64,000 nucleotides of DNA, from assembly GCA_025602915.1 (NCBI GenBank), contig JAHLJZ010000108.1, forward strand, positions 1 to 64,000, written 5' to 3'. Numbering within the stretch: the stretch's first letter is position 1; each line of letters starts with the position of its first letter. The position numbers and the translations under genes were made by a program. This DNA is from Paraphysoderma sedebokerense. Its lineage: Eukaryota > Blastocladiomycota > Physodermatomycetes > Physodermatales > Physodermataceae. The notes under the pieces were generated by a model. That model searched no databases and was not told where the DNA came from. It saw only the letters and a program-made list of their open reading frames with translations. Positions 23,937-33,357 of this stretch are shown piece after piece.

Positions 23937-25036
23937 ATGAATTACTTGTGGATAGTCCTGCCTTTCCATTTCTTGTACCTGGCATTCACTGTCTACGGAC
24001 ACCCTTTGGACATTTTGCCACGAGCGGCGCCACTGGAGCCACTACAGTTATCAGAGAATTCGCAGGTCTTGCAAGATGTGAAGTTTTATTTACCATATGC
24101 TGCTAGCTCTTACTGGTATGGAATACAGTTGATTTGCTTATTTTCATGAATGTAAGCTGATTTTCGTCGCCATAACTTTAGCCCTTTGCCATCTCTTGTC
24201 CCGTCGTTTAGCTGCTCCATTTGCAGACCAGCCGCTCAAGTGCCCGACGATGTAGTTACAGCGATAGAAAGCGACAAGACCGATACATTTGGTTTCGTAA
24301 GATTAGATAATTCCCGCAATACTGTCGTCGTCTCTTTTCGTGGTTCCAAAACCGAAATCAATTGGGCAAAGCAGTTTCAATTTATTCAGAAATCATATAA
24401 CGATCAGTATCCGCCCGAAATATCATCCGCTATTCCTTCAGATTCAAAAATTCATAGCGGAATGTGGGATACTTTCGAATCAATAAAAGACGAGTTGGCA
24501 AAATCGGTACAACAATCCCTCTTACGCACTCAGGCAGTCAATGGATCGCCTACTCCAACTCCGAGAGAAATTGTACTGGTAGGGCACAGTCTTGGTGGTT
24601 CGTTGGCAATTTTTGCGGCGATGCATTTGAGAATGGCTCTAAATATACCGAAGGAACAAATTCGGGTGATAACATATAATCAACCGAGAGTTGGGAATTC
24701 AGCATTTGCCGATTTTTACGATTCAATGGTACCGAACACTATAAGAGTTGTTAATGAAAACGATGGCGTACCTACCCTTGTAAGTCTGCATATTAAATTG
24801 TCAACATTCTATTCAAGTTACTCTCCTACATTCAGCTGATCAAACTTTTCTTGCAGCCGCCTATCTTCGTCAATTATCTACACGTTGGGTCAGAGATATC
24901 TATTAATCTTGACGGAACCGTGAACCAGTTCTTTGGAAAAGAAAACACAAAAGAGAAAATACCAAATCTTCTAGAATCTGATTTTAAACGACACAATGTT
25001 ATTTTTGATCAAACATTTGGAAATTGCCAGGGCTGA
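23937..25036 (+). CDS. Secreted class 3 lipase 4
   Basis: Exons 23937-24115, 24182-24779 and 24857-25036 encode 318 aa. A signal peptide (NYLWIVLPFHFLYLAFTVYG) is followed by SSYCPLPSLVPSFSCSIC, FVRLDNSRN, VSFRGSK, VGHSLGGS with S196, YNQPRVGNSAF and VVNENDGVPT. Exon 3 keeps HVGSEISINLD and the KRHNVIFDQTFGNC end with the probable catalytic His. It has lost the Cys pair found at the equivalent place in the other four lipases (QFFGKENTKE instead of QCF...C). The Ser and its flanks, together with about 150 bp downstream, closely match lipase 2. Confidence 0.9.
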
Positions 25037-25164
25037 ATTAGTATCGCCCTATGTAAATTAACATGTAAAATAGCACATATAACTTATATATTAGATATCC
25101 AACATACTTTATAAGTCATGGGTATGGAATCGTTGGAGGCAATAAATCATGCAATCTTTATTCA

Positions 25165-25345
25165 AACAACTGGCTCGTACTGGAAACTGTTCGTGCTCAA
25201 TAAGCAAACCTCCGAATAAAATATCCTAGTGATGCGGTACAGTCATGGGGACAACCGACGTCAATGAACAGACATTTGCAGACTTTGGAAACTCAACGGT
25301 CCCAAATTATTTAGAATCTTTAATGCAGACGAAAATATTCCTCTT
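25165..25345 (+). pseudogene. Decayed class 3 lipase relic
   Basis: The DNA around 25170-25215 resembles the exon 1 end and exon 2 start of the lipases: CTGGCTCGTACTGGA matches the SSYW/C codons and the next bases read NCSCSISKPP, like NCSICQPA. About 50 bp on, CAACCGA and then CATTTGCAGA...CTCAACGGTCCCAAA align with the region that encodes QPRVGNSAFADFYDSMVPN in lipases 2-4. The catalytic Ser region between them is mostly missing and the frame is closed by stops. It is the remnant of a sixth array member, aligned by eye only. Confidence 0.6.
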
Positions 25346-25635
25346 AATTATAATTTTCTGTTTGTGATCGTTTCGGTTTATGATTGTTCACTTCCTCTCT
25401 ACTGCCAAGTATTCATACGGGCAAGAATAATTGATTGAAGAGGCAATTGACGGATCATTAATAATTACTACAATTCACCCCCTCCTTTGTTAGCTTCGGG
25501 CATAATACACCCGAAACAAATGTTGGAAGGTAAACCTATCGGGTCGGCTTCCTTTGAATGTTTCAACACGACGATGCCGGTTTGCACCGCAGCACAGCGT
25601 GTCGAAGTGGAAAAAAATCTGAGCCCGAACTTCGG

Positions 25636-25642
25636 TATAAAA
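25636..25642 (+). promoter_or_regulatory. TATA box of lipase 5
   Basis: TATAAAA lies 91 bp before the ATG at 25727. Confidence 0.5.
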
Positions 25643-25726
25643 TCCTTTGGAAAGGTTTTTTGAATTGCAATTTGATTATGCTGAAGATACTGATTACAGG
25701 CTTTAAGATTATGTCATTTCGATAAA

Positions 25727-26816
25727 ATGATGGTTGTTCGCATATTTTATGTTTTGATTGTCCTCGTTACTGCTGCTTATTGTTTACGAGATCCGTACAC
25801 CAACTCCACTATCACTGACGCTGCCAGCTACATTCTCAATCCAAATATTACGTACGAGATCTTGGAAAAGACTCATGTAGTGGTCGATGAAGCCAAAGAG
25901 ATCATGAATTACGCCGCAGTGTCGTATTGGTTTGTATTCTGTTTTCACTGATGTACAGTCATAAGTCTGTCAGGCAAATTATTAACGACGCCGCTTTGTT
26001 TCGTCCAGTCCACCGCAAGTTATCAAACTTTTCAAGTGCAAAATATGTCACCCTCGACTCTCAGCTAAAGATTACCTCCACATAATTCGAAACGATTCAA
26101 TGAGCGTCCTCGCTTTCATTCGATACGATGCTAATCTCAATGACCTGATAGTTTCATTCCGCGGAACGGTGAACGATCAGAATTGGAAACAAAATCTACA
26201 AGTTAAATTAGTGAAATATGAGCCTCTGGAGTTATCGAAAGCAGGATCGAATACGTCGGAAGAACATCAGCATGCTCCGAAAGATGCAAAAGTTCATGTC
26301 GGATATTGGAAGGCTTTCGTTAGTATCCGACAATCTTTAGTTGATTCGATGGAGAAAATATGGGCCGAGAAGAAGAATGTGAGTCATGCAAAACCGCTGC
26401 AATTAAGGTTAACAGGTCACAGTTATGGTGGAGCATTAGCAGGGTTAGGGGCATTACAATTACAGTCGGTTTTAAACTTGACGAGAGAACAAATTCTTGT
26501 TTATACTATTAATCAGCCTCGAGTGGGGAATGAGGAATTCGTTGAATTCTACGATTCTAGAATCCCTACTTTTAGAATAGTCCATGGAAATGATGCAGTA
26601 TCCAAGTTACCCCCGGAAACGCTTGGGTATGTTCATTATGGCTCCGAAGTGTTTGACGATTTGAATGGTACCGTACACTTTTGTAAAAGTGGTATGGACA
26701 AACGGTGCAGTAGAAAGTATTATAGTTATAGCGGTATAGGAGGAAGACACAATCGAGCTTTAAATATGAATATGACGAGATGCGGCGGAAACTGGGGAAA
26801 GGTTGCTCAGTGGTAA
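25727..26816 (+). CDS. Secreted class 3 lipase 5
   Basis: Exons 25727-25929 and 26009-26816 encode 336 aa. A signal peptide (MVVRIFYVLIVLVTAAYC) is followed by a longer propeptide with N-glycosylation sites (NST, NIT). The core has SYCPPQVIKLFKCKIC, FIRYDANLND, VSFRGTVND, TGHSYGGA with S206, INQPRVGN and VHGNDAVSK. HYGSEVFDDLN, a Cys pair and RHNRALNM end the chain. It shares the single-intron structure and the FRGTVNxxNWxQNL phrase with lipase 1. The tail after the catalytic His is longer, ending in a Gly/Trp-containing stretch. The GHSYGG elbow differs from the GHSLGG of the middle three and may affect specificity. Confidence 0.9.
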
Positions 26817-27065
26817 TCCGAAATTACTTTTTTGAAAATGATTGTACCTATATGTAAATATATTATTAATACGAAGAATCCCTAATAATGTTAGAAGAAT
26901 ATAAATGTAATTCTTAATAAAGTTAGAAGAATATAGCTGTGAGACGAATCCACGCCTTCGCGATCGATCACCGCACAATGCGTATTGCTCGCTTGACGAT
27001 TTGACATTTCTCTCACGACCATTAAGAACGACATAAAGGATTAATCTATTTATAATTTCATTGAT

Positions 27066-27654
27066 ATGCCTCACGCAACCATAACATCGAATGAAGATAT
27101 TTTTCTTACCTCCAGCCCTACTACTCAAATATCTGAATTATACGAAGATCCGGACCCAAGAACCGTCTCCTATCGCACCTTCGAAGATGCAATCCGAATG
27201 GTGGAGTCGAACTCATCATCAAATGCATCAGATAATAATTCCTTGTTAACTATAGTCGGATATATACTTCCTGAAGAAAATGTTGTATTAGAAATGGTGG
27301 ATGATTTGACAATTGGCAACATCGGAATGAAGTTTATGTGGAGGTAGGATTCATTTCCCCTGGCGTCTGGACTTATTTCTCCTGCCTTTTTCAGAATTTG
27401 AAGTGTTGTGATGCATTCCTGATGTTTTAATTATTCTACATAGACCCAAGATTCATCCGGTCAATGTCCAATTCACTTGCAAACTGACTGGTCATGTCGT
27501 TTCTTCACCATCATCGTCTGATCAATCGTCAACGGACAATCGTGTCACCCCGCAACTCAAATCACTAAAGCTGCCACCAACAATGGCAAAGACAGAGGAA
27601 CCTTTAATTCTGAAAGATGATTATATATTTGTTGTCTGTGGAGTTGAATTGTAG
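27066..27654 (+). CDS. Hypothetical protein
   Basis: Two exons, 27066-27343 and 27444-27654, give 162 aa in frame. The stretch LLTIVGYILPEENVVLEMVDDLTIGNIG followed by NVQFTCKLTGHVV and ILKDDYIFVVCGVEL looks like alternating beta strands, with a Ser-rich loop between. An OB- or PH-like small beta domain is possible, but I recognise no family. A GTAGG at the stop leaves open a further 3' exon. It lies between lipase 5 and PEX11 with no evident link to either. Confidence 0.5.
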
Positions 27655-28316
27655 GTTTTTGTTTGATCTTTCGGTTGATATTACAGCTTCCACGATGGAG
27701 TGATTACTTCATGCTGACAATCCTTTTCAATGCAGCATAACTTATAGTGACAGGAGAAGAACACAGATATCAACCTCTTCGGCTGAATAGATTGAAGAAG
27801 GCTGCGACGAGGCACTATGTACTTTCTATTTATAAGGGGGTACTACTTTATGAATACTACATAAGGCGTGGATAGAGCATGCACTAGAGATCAATTAATA
27901 TAATATCTTTTTTCAAACAATCAAATTTTGCATCGATAATCGCACATCTCCTATTCATCTATTCTGGGCTTCACAGTTTTGTGAGAAGTTATTAATACTG
28001 TACATTCTCCATTGTGCTGCGAGCCATCAATGCTTGATCGAGTTGCGTTACAGGATCATCGCCACATTCATTAAACATGATTTAAAGTCGACTGTATAAT
28101 TCACAACATTCTGTCAACCTTTTGAAATTTAATTTCTTTATATCTTTAATTGTGCAAATTCGTGTGATTTCAGACGGAATTCATTTTCGCAATGGTGAAC
28201 GGATGAACGTGTGAACCAGGCCACAAATTCCCTTTTTCGTACTTTGGCAAAACTATCGTCAATCGGTCCATGGCATTATAAATCTAAAAGAACAAAGGGA
28301 AAGTGAAAAAGCAGCA
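27655..28316. other. Intergenic region upstream of PEX11
   Basis: Holds the 3' end of the hypothetical gene and the PEX11 promoter. No other coding or RNA signal is visible. Confidence 0.5.
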
Positions 28317-29223
28317 ATGCCGTCCAACAAAGTGGTGAAACCGAGGATAACTCCGAGATTTTTGAGCTTTATCTCATCGGTATCCGGCACGGATAAGGTT
28401 TGTGTTGAAAGTCTCAACTCACGACGACCTTGAATCATGTTGGTTGGAACTATATTGACTTTTGTGTCTCTTGTGGTTTCGATATTGCGTAGGCGTTTCG
28501 AACAATTATCTACGTTTGCAAGATTCTAGTATGGTATATCGATAGAACCAAAGGACCGAAAGATCCGTTATTGACCCGTATCGTAAATTTGACCACTCCA
28601 CTGGCAGATACCCGAATGGTAAATATAGCAGACCTTTATCGTCCTGCTCACACAAAGTTTATTATTCAGACATTTGACCCTTATATACTCTGTAGGTATT
28701 GCGTCTGTTTGGAACGATAGCGTCACTAGAATACCTTTTACATCCTTCTGATCAAAAAGATCCTCTACTCAGGATGGTGGAACATTTACAGAATGCGTCC
28801 ATGATGATTTATTATCCTTTTGAAGTAGTGTACTGGCTAGCTATTCACAAAGTGATTGAAGTCAAAGATGCTGATCAATGGAGTAGATGGAGTTGTCAAG
28901 CTTGGGGTGCTTGGATTGGGTTAGAACTGTTTGTGTTATGGGACAAGTTTTCAAAGTTGAAGGAAAAGATGAGAATCGCCAACAAAGAGTTGAAAGTATG
29001 TAAAGATACCGACAAGAAAGGTGAGCTAACTAAGAGTTTGGAGGAAATGAAGAACCAAGAAGATGACCTCATGTTGAGGGTTGTGTCGAACGTTGGAGAT
29101 TTGCCTTTGGCTATTCATTGGAGTTTGAAGAGTTATCCTCTTCCTGCTGTTTGGGTTGGTGTATTTGGAACGATATCATCGATTGCCGGAAATTATCTCA
29201 AATGGAAATATACGAGCGGATAG
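28317..29223 (+). CDS. PEX11: Peroxisomal membrane protein PEX11
   Basis: Three exons, 28317-28397, 28494-28619 and 28696-29223, give 244 aa. PEX11 proteins elongate the peroxisomal membrane and recruit the fission machinery. Landmarks are an early RTIIYVCKILVWYID helix, then VLRLFGTIASLEYLLHPS, ASMMIYYPFEVVYWLAIHKVI, and a W-rich helix (WSRWSCQAWGAWIGLELF). A charged coiled stretch (about 148-190) and the C-terminal LPLAIHWSL and VWVGVFGTISSIAGNYLKWK helix complete the family layout. Length matches the usual 230-260 aa. All introns fall between complete codons. Peroxisomes handle fatty-acid oxidation, so proximity to the lipase array is suggestive, but fungal gene order gives no proof of a link. 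Confidence 0.88.
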
Positions 29224-29548
29224 TCATTGGTGTCGAACTAGGAAACCGTCCAATGCTTTGTGGTAGATTGGTAATGGGGATGTTTCAAGTCGAATGCTGT
29301 ATTTAAATCATAGGTCATCTCTTTACCTCCTTCGATCTACATATATTTTGTTTGTTGTGCCTGATAGAATTTGATATAAATAAATTTAGAAAGAAAAAAA
29401 TATAATTCTTGATTGCATTTATGAACAGTTGAAACTTTCGCGCTTTCCTCGACAACAATCAATACATACATTCTTGGAAAGAGTTGTCGCTTCTTTCCAG
29501 CAATAGCTTAAGCTAATTGATTTCATCTGCATAATAACAATTCTGCGT
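29224..29548. other. Intergenic region, PEX11 3' UTR
   Basis: Contains ATAAATAAATTT near 29378, a likely polyadenylation signal, and the upstream region of the next gene. Nothing else is seen. Confidence 0.5.
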
Positions 29549-32500
29549 ATGATGCCGTCCACCGTCCCATTCTGGCCTACTCCAATGTCTGTTCTTTTGC
29601 CTGATAAACGGATAGTCAAAACCTATCAGTCTGCCGCTGCCGCAAAACGAAAAGAAGCCATCCAAAAAACAATCTCCAGAAGAAAGAAACATATATCTAA
29701 ATCAAATCAAAGCAGGTCTAAAAGACCCCCATTAACAACGGCCATCCATCATCGTCAAGAAAGTGAAAAGACGGATCGACAAGACCCCAAGCACAAAGAA
29801 TCAGTGGTCGACTGCACAAAATCGAAGGGTTATCTTCATCGGTTAAACCACAATTCTAGTCCAGTGCACAAAAGTAAGTAATGGAAGATAGTTTGGATGC
29901 TATCCATTCTTCATCTCACTTGCGATTTTTCATGTATTAGGTCCTACCAGAAGATATTCAGCCACCAGATCCAAACTATTTGTAAATCTAGCTCATTCAG
30001 ACTATGATTTCTCAACATCAGAACATAAGTATTCAGCTTCAAAGAGAAAAGGAAACCCAATAACGAAGTCAAAAGTATCATCGAAGCAATCTGATCAACA
30101 AGAGTCAACTTCTGTGTTTGATTTCCTTTCTATGGTGAATGATCCAACTCCAAAGAAGAGCGATCCCAATTCAAATACAAAGTCAATTGGTCAAACAACA
30201 CAGAAGACTAAGGACACAGACAGTGTACATTACCGACGCAAATGTTCTCGAATAGAAAAACCTGTTACAAGGCTAACCTTGAAGAAATCCCCAATTCGAG
30301 CTCCCCGTCAATCCCGGATTTCAAGGGTCACACCCATATCGTCATCCAAACCGAGTTTGTCCAACTGCTTACTCTCACATCTCGATGCGAAAAAAACTGT
30401 GGGTGTGTTAACAATGTTGGGGCCAGCTGGGTCTCTCTTTAACCACACATCTGCCGCGGATCAAGCTGTCTCGTTGGGGCAATTCTATAATGGGTCAGAT
30501 TCCGTAGAACTTGCCGAACAAAGTGATGCTGTAACCGATAGTATTATCAAAGAATGCTCTAGTCCGGCTCTTGTCTCAAAGAATGACATACTGAATTTAG
30601 ATTTGGAGTTTGACATCGACGATGAGCCTATTACACATGTGCATTTACAGAATTTGAATGACTTTCAATCATGGAAGGCAGATCAGATGAAGAAGGTGAA
30701 GGGGAAGTGTGATGTGCAACTGTATTCTGAACCGACGACGAATGAATACGCAATTGTCGATGAAGTGCCGAAAACCAAGCACAGGGATCAGCTTCAACAG
30801 AGAATGCCTGCTCAGAGCACAAAAGGTCTAAAAAGACGACATGAGACAACTACGAGAGCTAGCAAGGATACTTCAGTTGCTACCAAAGACAACAATTCAA
30901 CGACGCAATTGCCAAATGAGAAATTGTAAGTGTAACTAAGAGAACTCTATTGCCGAGTACACCATTAAACCCCTTCCTTCCCAAATCAGACAATCGGGTT
31001 CGCCACTCAAGAACCAATATACCAACTCTGACTTCGCCGAAAAGACACTCTCTTCGTTCTATCCAGTGCCTACCACCAAAGCAAAAACTTCCGAACTACA
31101 CGAAAAAGACAGACTCCGCTCCAGAATTCCAGTCAAGCGTCGCGTGATTTCGTTCAAAAAGTTAGATGGCGAACCGCCAGCCTATCGTGCCACTTGGAGT
31201 GATGATGACCACTCGTCTAGGGATGTCTTCCCACCAAAACGTAAAGCCAGGAACACAAAAGTTGTAAATAGGTCTTTTACCACGATTCGAAGAGGGTTTT
31301 CTGAATTGTCGAAACAACGTTGTTCTGAAGCAGCTGAGCAGTTTGAATATACTAACTTTTATATTACTGAGGATTCAAAGTCACAAAAGATAAAAGACAG
31401 CGAAATTAAGGCTAACGTTCGTTCAACGAAAACCTCCAACCAACCTGGCAACAATGGTAACTCGATTCCTCATTTTAAGCATAGCAGAGTTCTGAAGCTG
31501 AAATATTTGATTTGTATTATTGTTATTGTTGTAGCCATCTCAAGGAAAAAGTCGCTTCGGCGACGAACTACCTTGAATTTCAGCAATGCCGGGAGATCTC
31601 CCTCACCATTGCATCGTCAGAACCCTCTTTCGAGAGCCCCGACCTTGGGTTCTGCCGATTCTACGTCTCCACTGAACCGGACTATGACGGCCTCCGCCTC
31701 CGTACTTGTTGATAAGACTAATCATGGAAATCAATCGTCTCAACTATCTGTTGATTTGATATCCGATATCGACGAAGATTATGAATACTGTGACGAGAAC
31801 GGTGACTGCATGGATGCTGAATTAACAAGAAAACCTTCACTTCCGCTGATCCAGAGGAAACCGACAATACCATTATCACAACTCCCGATTCCACTTCTAC
31901 CGTCCTTGCCGACTCTTCCTTCGTCACAAAACCAATCTGTGTGCGGCAAACAACTGAGAAATGGTTGTCAATCCAACCGTTCTAATTCGTACATTTTGCC
32001 TGACACATGTAGGCACGAAGAAACCTCCAGTGATAGAAGCGAAGCAAACAAACTTGATCTGGAATTATCGTATAAAGTGAAGGCTAATCAGAAATGTTTA
32101 GATACTTCTATTAACGATTTGCCATCCGGTGCTAAAACCGATCAAACTTGTGGAATTGCACTGGCCGAAAAAATGGAAAAAGTAAAACCGTCGCTAAAAA
32201 GGACTGATACCTTGGGACAGGGCCTTAATGTTCAACCGAGCGAAGCCTGGGCTGAACCGCTATCGACAGGCCTCACTGTAGCCGTGGGGCCAACTCATAA
32301 ACTTACAGACTTTGCAACGTCGTTTCTTTCCAAATCGTTTAAAATTGTGAACGAAAGACTCCCGAAGTCACCAACTCAACCTCGCTCGCCTGACGCATCC
32401 GTTAGGCAACCAAGAGAATCAATTTTTGCAAGCCGCACTGACCCAAAGAAATCTAAGCAGCTTTCAGAAAGACAATCTCGCAAAGGTCATGATGATGGGC

Positions 32501-32955
32501 CCGCTATATCAACCAATCTTCGTCGTACTTGCTCTATCAAGAGATCAATGAAATCCGCTAGAACCAAAAACGTTATTGCGCCAAGTCGCAGAAAGACATT
32601 GACACTAACTTCCAATTCCAAGTCATTTCTTGAATTTGACATCGGCAAATGTAATCATAGCAATCACCGGAATCACACTCAATTAGATAAATCTGCCGCT
32701 GGTGCCGAAGTCGATCGCTTACACAGAACTAAAGCGGTCACGCTTTACGTGAGAAAGGACCATGGTACAGGTTGTACCAAGAAACCCGATGGTCATCGAA
32801 GACTCGCCACAGACCACGTAAGTATTCAAAGGGATCGTGATGTAGATTTAGCGAATGAAAATGTGACTCTGTCCAAGAGAACAGGCAAGCATGGATTGAA
32901 TGCGGAGCAATCTTTCGATGAGTTTATGGATTTCGAGTTGGTCGGTTGGAATTAA
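29549..32955 (+). CDS. Long basic, low-complexity protein of unknown function
   Basis: Four exons, 29549-29873, 29941-30925, 30990-31456 and 31535-32955, give 1,065 aa in frame. The chain is rich in Ser, Lys, Arg and Thr and looks mostly disordered. Basic clusters such as ISRRKKHIS, FPPKRKAR, RKKSLRRR and CSIKRSMKS suggest nuclear localisation or nucleic-acid contact. Short ordered-looking motifs are VFDFLSMV (about residue 165), DLDLEFDIDDEPI, HLQNLNDFQSWKADQMKKVK, ISDIDEDYEYCDENGDCMD and a C-terminal QSFDEFMDFELVGWN. Intron 3 (31457-31534) is 78 bp with no stop; read through it would create a false transmembrane segment. I recognise no family. Confidence 0.7.
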
Positions 32956-33357
32956 GTTTTAACCACTACTTACGGGTTTAACAATTCCCAGGGATTATCA
33001 TCAATTGTTAACCAATTGGGATTGTTCTGAGTGGAGTACACACCAATGTTAAAAGTCTCATTTCATTCAGTATTCCATGTTATATGAATCTACTAATTAT
33101 TAGCAGTAGCGAGATTAGTTCCTTTCAGTACAATTGACTGAATGATTACATCGATTACATTGAAGTTGTAGAATATGTTGTTTGTCTCGAATTGCTTCTT
33201 GTACCATGTGACATGACCAGAATGTGACAAGTGCTGTTGCGGAACTATGATTCTTTCGAAAATCAATGTATTGCAGAATAAAATATAATATGATCCAACC
33301 CAAAAAATTTCAATAATATCCCTACAAATTAGGTACTAATGATGACTACATTGTTGT
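32956..33357. other. Convergent intergenic region
   Basis: Lies between the 3' ends of the basic protein gene and the aconitase gene. AT-rich, no gene seen. Confidence 0.5.

Larger units (their letters stand above)
25037..25726. other. Intergenic region between lipases 4 and 5
   Basis: Contains the decayed lipase relic listed separately (25165-25345) and the promoter of lipase 5. The rest shows no coding signal. Confidence 0.5.

Noticed and set aside
31500-31545. Transmembrane helix in the long basic protein.
   Set aside because: It is produced only by reading through a 78-bp intron with good donor (GTAACT) and acceptor (TTGTAG).
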